Assembly: GCF_004151235.1 (NCBI RefSeq)
Contig: NZ_JUIV01000016.1
Span: forward strand, 62,001-126,000
Source: Flavobacterium anhuiense
GTDB taxonomy: Bacteria > Bacteroidota > Bacteroidia > Flavobacteriales > Flavobacteriaceae
Direction: 5' to 3'
DNA: 64,000 bases
Under the pieces are notes generated by a model that saw nothing but the letters and a program-made list of their open reading frames with translations, was not told the DNA's origin and did no database searches. Position numbers and translations under genes: made by a program. Positions 17,541-26,677 of this stretch are shown here, in pieces (positions within the stretch are counted from its first letter, which is position 1; every line of letters starts with the position of its first letter).

Positions 17541-20500
17541 TTAAATCGAAACCGATTCCTCGTTTTTCAATAAAGACAAATGAATCGTAACTCCTGAATG
17601 GCTTTTCTCTTCAGAAAGCACACTTTTAAAAGTTTCCTCAGCTGTTGCCTTTTTGTCAAGACCTAAAAGACCTAATCCTTTCATGTACAAACAGTGAATT
17701 TTGTTTCGCTTGTCTAAATCATCTTCCCAAATCATTAAATCGGGTAATGAAACAGCAAAATAATCAATCGTAACATGATCGTTTACATGTTTTTCTGCGT
17801 AAGTAACAAACTTTTCGAAACGTTTATTGGCTTCGGCTGAATTGTTTAATTTTAGATGAGCTAAACCTTGATAGAAAATTTTATCTGGCTGTTGGTCATT
17901 ATAGAAAATCGCTGCTGTTGGTTCTTCTAATCCTTGAGTTGCTTTATGCCACCAGTTATTCGCTTCTTCTAAATTATTTTTCTTTTCAAAAGCTACTCCA
18001 AGCCAATAGTGAATATCATTTTCTTGTGCGCCTGGTAGTTTTCCTTCGCCTAAATTTTCTGGATAAATTTGAGCTTGTTCTAAAAGTTCAATTGCTTTAT
18101 CATAATTGCCCTCAGAAATCTGTTGTTTTGCAATTTCAATTAAAGAAATAAGATACTGTCCGCTCACTTTTCCTTCACCGCCTTCCCACGGATGGAATTT
18201 TCGGTTTTGCAATAAAGTCAGCGCTTTGTCATGTTTGCCTAAAAGATTGTACAAAGCAGCTCTTTCTAAATAAACATCATCTCTTTGGATAACCAATTCT
18301 AAATGTTTTTCTAAGAAAGCCAGTCTGAATACCAAATCTCTGTTTAAGCGTTTGTACAATTGATCCAATTCCATTAAAATTCTAGGATCTTCTACATCTA
18401 ATGAGAATGCTTTTTCTAAACTTGAAAGCGCTTTTTGTTCATCGTTTAATTTGTTGTAATAAGCCAATGACAAATTACGATGAACAGTTGGGAAAGAGTC
18501 GTCGATAGCAACCGATTTTTCCCAGCAAGAAATAGCATCATCATAAAATTTTGATGCATACCAAAAGTTTCCTAAATAATACAAAGCTTTGGCATCATTA
18601 GTCTGTTTCTGAATCACTTCAGAAAGAACTAAAGCCGCTTCAATCTGATTTGGAAAACAATAATCCGGTTTTGCCTGAGAAGCCATTTTGAAACATTTTT
18701 CGGCTTGACCGAAATCATTTAACTTTTCATAAAATGAACCCGCAAAATACCAAGCCAACGGATACGTATTTTCATCTTTTAATCCTTCATTTAACAACGA
18801 AGCCGCTTCTGTATAAAAACCTGCTGCATTGTAGTCTAAAGCATATTCGATATAAGTATGAATGTTATTTCGAATAAGCGCATTTAGATAATCCAAATCC
18901 TTTTTATCATTGCTTAAAAGATATTTTTCATACAATAAACCAAAATTGAAGCCGTCATTTTTTAAATAATTGTTGGCTAATTCAAGCGCTTTTTCTTTCT
19001 GGTTTAATTTTCTAAGAAACGCTGTTTGCAAATGCACTGCTTTATGATCTTCGGTGTTTTTTGAAATGGCTTTTTTAATATGTTCCAAAGCCAATTCATA
19101 ATCGCCTTTTAAAGCGTCAAGTTGTGCCACATAAAAGTAACCTTGATTCTGCCAAGCCGCATTCCAAGTTGATTTGTAAAAAGCATCATAAGCTTGCTCA
19201 TTTTTGTTTTGATATTTAAGACAAAGTCCCAAATTAAAATAAGCCTCACCGTCATACGGATTCGGATTTCGCTGTGTCAGCGTTTTGATAGCTGCTCTGA
19301 AATACGGCTCGCTTTCTGCAAATTTTGCTCTTCGCATCAGCCATAATCCCATTGCATTATTGCATCGAACATCACCAGAATCACGTTTTAAAGCTTCTTC
19401 GTAATACGGAATCGGACTGTAAGTAGCGTGTCTGTATTGCTCTAAATGCTGTGCCGTTAGGAATAATTGTTCGTTATTCTCGATATCTCCTGGAGCAAGT
19501 GCAGATTTTGCGGCTTCTGGAATCTCATCTTCGTTTTGAGCTTCATAATTCCAATCTACTAAAACTTTCTCATCAGCATCTGTTACAGTAATTGACAATC
19601 CTTCTAAACCTGATGAGGCATTGAAGTCAATAGTTTCTTCAAATGAATTGTATGGAGACGCATCATACTGTTTTTGGAATAAAACAGTATCGTTGTTTTT
19701 TAAAGTAACGGTTGTTTTTGGATAAACTCCTGTTGTGTACGCTTTAATGACTAATTTATTGTCAACACTCTCCAGATTAACCATCGCGTTTTTAGTAGCA
19801 TTTTTTACAACTCCCAAATCGCGATATGGCATAAAATATTGCGTGAATTCTTTTTGTTCGCCTGGCATGATCCAAGTAAAATCAGGCTGATTGTCGGTGT
19901 AAACCCCGCACATCAATTCGATATATGGGCCATCTTCATCGGTAAGATTGCGATCCCACGCACGTCCGAAATCGCCATGTCCCCAAGTCCATTGTTTTTT
20001 TCCTGGCGAAACGTGATGATTGGCAACATGAAGTAATCCGCCTTTTGAATCATTTTCGTAACCGCCCACAAAATTATACTTAGAGGCAATTGCCATATAA
20101 GAGGTAGGAACCGGAATGTTTTTATAACGAGAAATATCAGTTCCTGGCGAATAATCTACTTTGTAATACGTTCCTTTTGCAATTGGAAATGATGAAACAT
20201 CACGTTTACCGTGATCAAAAACAGCGTTTACATCAGGCGGAAAAACCGATTGATAATCGTCGTTTACTTTAACTGCAGGATTAGCCCACCATAAAAAAGT
20301 CTGTGGGAACGATGTTCTGTTGTATAATTGTGCTTTGATTTCCAAGTAAGCTTTGTCAGGATATAATCTAAAACCAGCCATACCTTTTGTTCTAAACATA
20401 CGCTCGACTTCACTGCACCAAACTGTGGCGCTCCCATCTTCATGTTCTTCAATAGTAAAATCTACGGGGTCAAATGTAGTAGGTCGGTGATGCTGAGGCC

Positions 20501-20855
20501 AGTTAAATTCGATTCCGCCAGAAATCCATGGGCCTGTAAGTCCAACCAATGCAGGTTTTACAACCTGATTATAATATACAAAATGACGATTTTTGGTTTT
20601 GTCATAAGCCATATGAACTCTTCCGCCAAGTTCAGGCAGAATCATTATTTTAATGAATTCATTTTCAAGATATACAGCCTGATATTCTTTGTCGGTTTTT
20701 TCATCCGCTATTTTTTCAATAACAGGATAAGGATATACTGATCCGTTACTTCCCTGATACACTCTTTTCTCAATAAATACAGGATTTTTTTCAGGTTTGC
20801 CCACCTCATAAGTTGGCAGGATAATTTTTTCCTTCCAAACATTTACTTTTTGCAT
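17541..20855 (-). CDS. DUF5107 domain protein with TPR repeats, cytoplasmic
   Basis: A 1104-residue protein without a signal peptide. Residues about 1-350 form a DUF5107-type beta-rich domain, similar in flavour to aldose-epimerase/beta-galactosidase small-chain folds (LPELGGRVH, GGIEFNWPQHHRP with Glu116 and His122/His123). Residues about 450-1090 carry many tetratricopeptide repeats (for example AYFNLGLCLKYQNKNEQAYD, KALYYLGNFWYASKFYDDAI). It lies 18 bases after the MFS sugar porter gene, so the two are probably translated from one message. The pairing with an importer suggests it acts on, or senses, an imported saccharide in the cytoplasm. No reaction can be assigned; DUF5107 being a glycosidase-like domain is inference. 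Confidence 0.82.
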   Translation of the reverse strand: MQKVNVWKEKIILPTYEVGKPEKNPVFIEKRVYQGSNGSVYPYPVIEKIADEKTDKEYQAVYLENEFIKIMILPELGGRVHMAYDKTKNRHFVYYNQVVKPALVGLTGPWISGGIEFNWPQHHRPTTFDPVDFTIEEHEDGSATVWCSEVERMFRTKGMAGFRLYPDKAYLEIKAQLYNRTSFPQTFLWWANPAVKVNDDYQSVFPPDVNAVFDHGKRDVSSFPIAKGTYYKVDYSPGTDISRYKNIPVPTSYMAIASKYNFVGGYENDSKGGLLHVANHHVSPGKKQWTWGHGDFGRAWDRNLTDEDGPYIELMCGVYTDNQPDFTWIMPGEQKEFTQYFMPYRDLGVVKNATKNAMVNLESVDNKLVIKAYTTGVYPKTTVTLKNNDTVLFQKQYDASPYNSFEETIDFNASSGLEGLSITVTDADEKVLVDWNYEAQNEDEIPEAAKSALAPGDIENNEQLFLTAQHLEQYRHATYSPIPYYEEALKRDSGDVRCNNAMGLWLMRRAKFAESEPYFRAAIKTLTQRNPNPYDGEAYFNLGLCLKYQNKNEQAYDAFYKSTWNAAWQNQGYFYVAQLDALKGDYELALEHIKKAISKNTEDHKAVHLQTAFLRKLNQKEKALELANNYLKNDGFNFGLLYEKYLLSNDKKDLDYLNALIRNNIHTYIEYALDYNAAGFYTEAASLLNEGLKDENTYPLAWYFAGSFYEKLNDFGQAEKCFKMASQAKPDYCFPNQIEAALVLSEVIQKQTNDAKALYYLGNFWYASKFYDDAISCWEKSVAIDDSFPTVHRNLSLAYYNKLNDEQKALSSLEKAFSLDVEDPRILMELDQLYKRLNRDLVFRLAFLEKHLELVIQRDDVYLERAALYNLLGKHDKALTLLQNRKFHPWEGGEGKVSGQYLISLIEIAKQQISEGNYDKAIELLEQAQIYPENLGEGKLPGAQENDIHYWLGVAFEKKNNLEEANNWWHKATQGLEEPTAAIFYNDQQPDKIFYQGLAHLKLNNSAEANKRFEKFVTYAEKHVNDHVTIDYFAVSLPDLMIWEDDLDKRNKIHCLYMKGLGLLGLDKKATAEETFKSVLSEEKSHSGVTIHLSLLKNEESVSI

Positions 20856-20873
20856 GATGTAATGAAATTTAAA

Positions 20874-22280
20874 TTATTGAATATGTTTTGATTGATCAGA
20901 AGCCATAAGCTCCTCAATCTCTTCAAGACTTTTGTTTTTCGTTTCAGGAAGTTTTCTGAAAACAAATAGAAATCCTAAGGCACAGATAATTCCATACAGC
21001 CAGAAAGTGCCTGACGTACCTAGATAATTGTTGAAAATTGGAAAGGTTTGAACCAATAGCGCAGAGGCAATCCAGAGTGCAAATGTGGCAACAGACATTG
21101 CAACACCTCTGATTCGGTTAGGGAAAATTTCAGATAAAATAACCCAGGTAATAGGAGCAAGGGACATTGCATAGATAGCAATGGCTAATAATACCAATAA
21201 AAGCAATGGGAATCCAGTAACGCTGGTGTAATAAAAATATCCTAGTAAAGCATAAATAACAGCAAGTGCTCCAGAACCAAATAACATTAATTTTTTGCGG
21301 CCTAATTTGTCTACAGTTCCCATCGCAACTAAAGTGAAAGCTAAATTAATGCTTCCTGTTATCACAATGTTCATGAAGAGATCATTGATGCTGTAACCAG
21401 CTGAGACAAAGATTTCTTGAGCATAATTGAATATAATATTAATACCGCACCACTGCTGGAAGGCAGCCAGTATAATTCCAATAAATAAGATCGAGAATGC
21501 TTTTTTGTCGAATAATATTTTGAAATCGGTTTTTTCGCTCTCATGTGTAAAGCTTTCTTTAATTTTTGAAAGTTCTTCTTTTGCATAAGAAACTCCACCA
21601 ATTTTAGCAAGAGTATCTTCTGCCGAATTTTGGCTGTCTTTTTTAGCCAAATATCTTGGACTTTCTGGAATTAAAAACATTAAAATGAAGAAAAGCACAG
21701 CTGGAAAAAATCCTGCCCAAAACATCCATCGCCATCCAGTTTGTCCGTTCCAAGACGCAAGAATTTGTTCGTGAGAATAACCAGTTGGAATCACTTCTGT
21801 GATTAGCATATTGGTAATCTGCGCTGCAAGAATTCCGATAACTACGGTAAGTTGGTTTATGGACACGAAAAGTCCGCGGGTTTCCTGAGGTGCGATTTCT
21901 GCAATATATAAAGGCGAAATGGTAGAAGCAACTCCAATTCCGATTCCTCCAATAATACGCCAGACAATAAATATGTTGAAGGTTTCTGAAGCTCCTGTTC
22001 CAATTGCAGATAAGGAGAATAATACGGCGGCAGCAATCAGTAGAGGACGTCTTCCGTAAGTATCGGCTAGTTTTCCTGCAACAGCGGCACCAGCCACACA
22101 GCCAACAAGGGCGCTGCTCATTGCCCAGCCCTGAAGAGCAGGAGAGTCTGAAATGCCAAAGTAAATTTCGTAGAATGGTTTTGCTCCGCCAATAACAACC
22201 CAGTCATAGCCAAAGAGTAAACCCCCCAGTGCTGCAACCAGACTAATCGATAGTAAAAAGGTATAATTGTAATTTTTCAT
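20874..22280 (-). CDS. MFS sugar porter (sugar:proton symporter)
   Basis: A 468-residue inner-membrane protein with 12 predicted helices. Sugar-porter signatures are present: GGLLFGYDWVVIGGAKPFYE in TM1, DTYGRRP in loop 2-3, PESPRYL at the end of TM6, GRKKLM in loop 8-9 and LPETKNKSLEEIE at the C-terminus. It would import a monosaccharide or small glycoside with a proton. It lies between an AraC-type regulator (128 bases upstream) and the DUF5107-TPR gene (18 bases downstream), all leftward. The neighbouring galM and GH97 suggest a hexose such as glucose or galactose. Specificity is not determined. Confidence 0.92.
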   Translation of the reverse strand: MKNYNYTFLLSISLVAALGGLLFGYDWVVIGGAKPFYEIYFGISDSPALQGWAMSSALVGCVAGAAVAGKLADTYGRRPLLIAAAVLFSLSAIGTGASETFNIFIVWRIIGGIGIGVASTISPLYIAEIAPQETRGLFVSINQLTVVIGILAAQITNMLITEVIPTGYSHEQILASWNGQTGWRWMFWAGFFPAVLFFILMFLIPESPRYLAKKDSQNSAEDTLAKIGGVSYAKEELSKIKESFTHESEKTDFKILFDKKAFSILFIGIILAAFQQWCGINIIFNYAQEIFVSAGYSINDLFMNIVITGSINLAFTLVAMGTVDKLGRKKLMLFGSGALAVIYALLGYFYYTSVTGFPLLLLVLLAIAIYAMSLAPITWVILSEIFPNRIRGVAMSVATFALWIASALLVQTFPIFNNYLGTSGTFWLYGIICALGFLFVFRKLPETKNKSLEEIEELMASDQSKHIQ

Positions 22281-22408
22281 AAAAAGGTTTTAATAGCTTT
22301 TGTAAAATTAGCGGAATCGGAACCTTTGATTTATGGATATTTTTTTTGAATAGATGGATTATAGTCTGATTTTATGGTACTATGTTTTAAAATACGAAAA
22401 CATTTGCG

Positions 22409-23317
22409 TTACTGCTTGTATTCTGTACGGTATTGGATAGGTGAAGTGCTCATTATTTTCTTGAATAAACGAGAGAAATATAAAGGGTCATTAAAACCTA
22501 AATTAAAACTGATTTCTTTTATGCTCATAGTCGTAAAACTTAGGTATTGACAGGCTTTCTGCATTTTTAGATAATTGAAATAATGTATAGGAGAATAACC
22601 TGTCTGTTTCTTAAATAAGGTAAAAAAATGTGATGATGAATAACTAAAATAAGCTGCAACATCGTTTATTTTTAACGAAAGTTCCAGATGCTTTTTCATG
22701 TAATCAATTGCCGATTCAATAGTATTATCCTCTGAAAATTTTCTATTTTTTTGAATAAAAAATTTCTCATACAAGAATGTATTCAGAAGCTGCCATAAAG
22801 AAAGATTTGCAAATTCAAGATTACTGGAACTGTAACCATCTTCCATTACATCCAATATATTGTCAAACAACTCTATGCGTCTTTCTTCAAGAGATAACTG
22901 AGGAGCTGTATCTGGATATTCGGTAATGAATTTATCGTAAAAGTGAGATGCTTGAGCGCCAGTGAAGTGAATCCAGTAAATGCTCCACGGATTTTGTTTT
23001 AAAGCATAATAATCATGTGCAACCTCTGGCGGAATAATGTAAAAGGTGTTGGCTTTGAGCATAATAGTTTTGTTTTCTTTGCTAATGATGCCTTCTCCTT
23101 TGTAGCAATAAATCAAAATGTATTGTTTGCTTCCATGCTTTCGCTTCATAGAGTGGTGACTTGCGTTAGGAAAAACACCAATATCAGTAAAATATAAACC
23201 TGAAATCAAAGGTGTTTTTTTGATTATGGAAAGGATATTTTTAGGAATCACAATCATACGCTGTCCTAAAAAACCTTCTTTAACTTTTATTTTTTCCTTT
23301 TGAGATGTGTTTTTCAT
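22409..23317 (-). CDS. AraC-family transcriptional activator with cupin-type sensor
   Basis: A 302-residue regulator. Residues about 40-165 form an AraC-type sugar-binding cupin (YILIYCYKGEGIIS, HDYYALKQNPWSIYWIHFTG). The C-terminal 100 residues hold the double helix-turn-helix (INDVAAYFSYSSSHFFTLFK and MSIKEISFNLGFNDPLYFSR). It is transcribed away from galM, and both have recognisable promoters in the 137-base gap. It most likely controls the downstream MFS/DUF5107 genes and the divergent galM-GH97 unit in response to a sugar. The target site is not identified. Confidence 0.92.
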   Translation of the reverse strand: MKNTSQKEKIKVKEGFLGQRMIVIPKNILSIIKKTPLISGLYFTDIGVFPNASHHSMKRKHGSKQYILIYCYKGEGIISKENKTIMLKANTFYIIPPEVAHDYYALKQNPWSIYWIHFTGAQASHFYDKFITEYPDTAPQLSLEERRIELFDNILDVMEDGYSSSNLEFANLSLWQLLNTFLYEKFFIQKNRKFSEDNTIESAIDYMKKHLELSLKINDVAAYFSYSSSHFFTLFKKQTGYSPIHYFNYLKMQKACQYLSFTTMSIKEISFNLGFNDPLYFSRLFKKIMSTSPIQYRTEYKQ

Positions 23318-23336
23318 TTTTTCAGATCTAGTTTTT

Positions 23337-23366
23337 CAAATATCATAATTTAATCCATGCTTTCAA
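23337..23366 (-). promoter_or_regulatory. Probable promoter of the araC gene
   Basis: Read on the minus strand, TTG (23366-23364), a 19-base spacer and GATATTTG (23344-23337) match the TTG / TAnnTTTG architecture with one mismatch in the -7 box. It lies 20 bases before the ATG. Confidence 0.5.
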
Positions 23367-23378
23367 AAAAAATGTCCA

Positions 23379-23408
23379 TTTTGAGAACAATAATCAAAAC
23401 TAAATTTG
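23379..23408 (+). promoter_or_regulatory. Probable promoter of galM-GH97
   Basis: TTTTG (23379-23383), a 17-base spacer and TAAATTTG (23401-23408) match the Bacteroidota consensus, 46 bases before the galM ATG. It is close to the divergent araC promoter, so one AraC site could serve both. Confidence 0.6.
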
Positions 23409-23454
23409 AAATTCTATACTAACACTTCAGATTTTAACCTTTTTGTAAAACTAT

Positions 23455-24477
23455 ATGAATCCTACAAATAATATTGTTTGTGAGTCTTTTGGCTGGCATG
23501 GTGAAAAAGAAATTTTCAAATTTCAGATCACAAATAGTCACGGCAATTATGTCGAACTTATTAATTATGGTGCCATAGTAAAATCCATAGTAGTGCCAGA
23601 TAAAGTGGGGAACAAAGAAAATGTGGTTTTAGGATTTCCAACTTTAGAAGGTTATGTAAAAGATCAATCTTATATAGGAGCAACTGTTGGCCGTTTTGCC
23701 AATAGAATTAGCAATGCGGCATTTCCTATCGAAAATAAAATCTATCATCTCGATAAAAACGATGGTAAAAACAATAATCATAGTGGTTCAGCTGGATTTA
23801 ATAACAAAGTATTTGATTTTATTGTAGAAGAAGATGCCGTAATTTTTTGTCTTGAAAGTAAAAATGGAGAAGGGGGTTTTCCTGGAAATTTGAAAACAAA
23901 AGTGACCTATAAATGGACGGATCAAAACGAGCTCAAAATTGAATTTTTGGCAGAAGCCGATGAATCAACTCCATTAAACTTTACTAACCATTCTTATTTT
24001 AATTTATCTGCTTGCCAAGACAAAATAGTCAATCACAGATTAAGCGTTAAGGCATCAAAAATTTTGGAAAGTACAGCCGATTATATCCCGACAGGAAAGA
24101 TTATACCAGCTGATGGATATTTGTTTTTGAATAATAGACTAGCAGATATAATGCAAGAAAAAGGATTAAATCTCTATTATGTTTTAGATAGAGATAGTGT
24201 TAATGAAAAACCTGTCTGCGAATTGTTGGAAGAAAAATCAGGAAGAATGATGTGTGTTTACACCTCTTATCCTGGAGTGCAATTATATACTGGAGATTAT
24301 TTGAACTGCAATATTGTTGGAGAACATAATAAATTATACAGTTCGTTTGATGGGCTCTGTTTAGAATGCCAGTATTATCCTGACAGCCCTAATCATGAAC
24401 ATTTTCCGAATACGATATTTCAATCTGGACAAGTTTATCAAGAAACTATTATTTATGCTTTTGATGTAATCCAATAA
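23455..24477 (+). CDS. galM: Aldose 1-epimerase (galactose mutarotase)
   Basis: A 340-residue cytoplasmic enzyme interconverting alpha and beta anomers of galactose, glucose and similar aldoses. Family signatures are GATVGRFANRIS, NHSGSAGFNNKVFDF, the catalytic His in NHSYFNLSA and the catalytic Glu in LCLECQYYPDSPNH. The length is normal. It is followed after 33 bases by GH97 on the same strand, so it probably handles sugar released by that enzyme and taken up by the divergent MFS porter. Confidence 0.94.
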   Translation: MNPTNNIVCESFGWHGEKEIFKFQITNSHGNYVELINYGAIVKSIVVPDKVGNKENVVLGFPTLEGYVKDQSYIGATVGRFANRISNAAFPIENKIYHLDKNDGKNNNHSGSAGFNNKVFDFIVEEDAVIFCLESKNGEGGFPGNLKTKVTYKWTDQNELKIEFLAEADESTPLNFTNHSYFNLSACQDKIVNHRLSVKASKILESTADYIPTGKIIPADGYLFLNNRLADIMQEKGLNLYYVLDRDSVNEKPVCELLEEKSGRMMCVYTSYPGVQLYTGDYLNCNIVGEHNKLYSSFDGLCLECQYYPDSPNHEHFPNTIFQSGQVYQETIIYAFDVIQ

Positions 24478-24510
24478 AAAAAAGAACTATCACCTCTAAT
24501 AATTATATAA

Positions 24511-26442
24511 ATGAAAAAAATGTTTCTTAACCGATCTTTAAGTATGCTGATACCCGCAGTATTTTTTATACTGACAAGTTGTGTCGCTCAAAATGAAGAG
24601 CTTTCTTTAAAGTCTAAGGACAATCAAAATAAGATTGAACTGTCTTTAAGCCAAGACGGGAAATTGTCTTATAAAGTTACTCGCAAAGACCAAGCGATAA
24701 TTTTAGATTCGCCTCTTGGATTAAATTTCGAGAACAATGATTTTACTGCAGGACTATCTGTTGTAAAAGTTTCGCCAATTGAAGAAAAGCGCGAAAAATA
24801 CGAACTAAAAGTTGCGAATAACAAAGTTGCAGATCATGTTTTTAAAAGCAAAAGTATTACATTCAAAAATAGCAAAGGCGCTTTAATGACAGTAGATTTA
24901 ATTGCAGGTCAAGAAGGTGTTGCTTTTAGATATAAGTTTCTGGAGCAGGAAAAACAAACTAGAATACTTAAAAATGAATTGACTGGCTTTCATATAGCTC
25001 AGAATGCAAAAGGATGGTTACAGCCTTATAACAAAGCAGGAGATTATACGCCAGGTTATGAAGATTTTTATATTAATGTCAAGTCTGGAGATCCTATAAA
25101 CGGTGCAAGAGGTGAATCTGTAGGTTGGTGTATGCCCGCGCTTTTTAATGTTAATGAAACTAAAAATTGGGTTTTAATTGCAGAATCAGGAACAGACGGT
25201 TCGTTTCCGGGCTGTCATTTAGATCCAGATTCTAAAGACGGAATTTACAGAATAGCTTTTGCTAAAAATGATGAAAAATTCACACTGCCTTTAGCTGATA
25301 AAGGAATTGCATATCCTGAATCAAACTTACCTTGGACAATGCCTTGGAGAGTAATTATGATTGGCGACAAAGCAGGAGATATTTTATTATCGACTATGAT
25401 TACCGATTTGGCTCCAGCTTCTAAAATTACAGATACTTCTTGGATTGAAACAGGAAAAGCGGCTTGGTCGTGGTGGTCACATCCAGAAGATTTTACTCCT
25501 GAAATGTATAACAAATTTACTGACGTTTCGGCTTCATTCGGTTTTAAATATACACTTTTCGATGCAGGATGGGAAAAAGCGAACAAAGAAGGGAAAATTG
25601 TCGATTATGCATTGTCTAAAGGAGTTCAGCCATTAGTATGGGGATTTTCAGCGGAATACTTTGATCCAGAAAAAAGAAAAAAGAGATTTCAGGAATTATC
25701 TAAAATGGGAATAAAAGGTGTAAAAATTGACTTCTGGTGTTCAGATAGGCAAGAAGTTATGGCTGCTTTACAAGGGGTTTTTGAAGATGCGGCAAAAGAA
25801 CATTTGTTGGTGAACTTGCACGGAACGACAGTTCCAAGAGGCTGGCATAGAACATGGCCGAATTTTGTAACCGCAGAAGCTATTTTAGGAACAGAAAGTT
25901 ATTTTTATGAACCAAGATTTCCAGAAAAAGCAGCAGAACAAAATACCGTATTGCCTTTTACAAGAAACGTTGCTGGGCCAGCTGATTACACACCATTTGC
26001 TTTAACTTTTAGAAAATATACTCGTTTAAATACAGCTGCACATGAATTGGCTATGGCAATGATTTATACTTCGGGAATTATCCATTTTGCCGATTCGGAA
26101 GAAGTTTTCAATTCACTCCCGAATGCATTGAAGAATTTGCTAAAAGAAATGCCTGCAACTTGGGATAAAACAGAGTGCATTATTGGTGAGCCAGGTAAGG
26201 CGTTAGTATTGTCACGCCAAAAAGATAATCTTTCTTATGTTGTTGGTATTAATGGGACTAATGCAAATCAGCCGATAACAATTGATCTGAAAAAATACGG
26301 AAAAGGTTTTTCAAAATTCAGAATTATTTCTGAAGGAAACGATAAGTTAATGGAATTTAAAGTAGAGACTTATCCTGTAACTTCAAACTGGAAATATAGC
26401 TTGGCTCCAAAAGGAGGATTTATTATCCAATTTATTAAATAG
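24511..26442 (+). CDS. GH97 glycosidase, retaining (alpha-galactosidase-like) subtype
   Basis: A 643-residue secreted lipoprotein-like enzyme; the N-terminus ends in a lipobox (ILTSC, Cys about residue 24). A beta-sandwich (about 30-290) is followed by a TIM barrel (WSWWSHPEDFTPEMYNKF onwards) and a C-terminal beta domain. Asp407 in GVKIDFW lies where the retaining GH97 enzymes such as the B. thetaiotaomicron alpha-galactosidase have their nucleophile; the inverting SusB group lacks it. A Glu some 50-55 residues later (Glu456 or Glu462 in TAEAILGTE) is the likely acid/base. This favours the retaining alpha-galactosidase group, in keeping with galM next to it. A strong terminator follows. Confidence 0.92.
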   Translation: MKKMFLNRSLSMLIPAVFFILTSCVAQNEELSLKSKDNQNKIELSLSQDGKLSYKVTRKDQAIILDSPLGLNFENNDFTAGLSVVKVSPIEEKREKYELKVANNKVADHVFKSKSITFKNSKGALMTVDLIAGQEGVAFRYKFLEQEKQTRILKNELTGFHIAQNAKGWLQPYNKAGDYTPGYEDFYINVKSGDPINGARGESVGWCMPALFNVNETKNWVLIAESGTDGSFPGCHLDPDSKDGIYRIAFAKNDEKFTLPLADKGIAYPESNLPWTMPWRVIMIGDKAGDILLSTMITDLAPASKITDTSWIETGKAAWSWWSHPEDFTPEMYNKFTDVSASFGFKYTLFDAGWEKANKEGKIVDYALSKGVQPLVWGFSAEYFDPEKRKKRFQELSKMGIKGVKIDFWCSDRQEVMAALQGVFEDAAKEHLLVNLHGTTVPRGWHRTWPNFVTAEAILGTESYFYEPRFPEKAAEQNTVLPFTRNVAGPADYTPFALTFRKYTRLNTAAHELAMAMIYTSGIIHFADSEEVFNSLPNALKNLLKEMPATWDKTECIIGEPGKALVLSRQKDNLSYVVGINGTNANQPITIDLKKYGKGFSKFRIISEGNDKLMEFKVETYPVTSNWKYSLAPKGGFIIQFIK

Positions 26443-26458
26443 CAGAAAATAGAAAATG

Positions 26459-26492
26459 ATCCCCATCATGAATTTGATGGGGATGTTTTTTT
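26459..26492 (+). terminator. Rho-independent terminator after GH97
   Basis: ATCCCCATCA and TGATGGGGAT form a perfect 10-bp stem with a TGAATT loop, followed by GTTTTTTTG. Confidence 0.92.
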
Positions 26493-26677
26493 GTTTAAAG
26501 TTCTAATATAGAATTTTTTAAAAAGTAGTTTTTTTTTATTCTATGCATGCTTATGATTTGATTAATTTTTTAGGATGAAAAAAGCTTGTATCACTAATTT
26601 TACACAGATAGTTATTTTTTTATGAAAAAGCAATCGAAATAAATCAGCCGAGAATTTGGTTCACTCCCCGGATGTAG

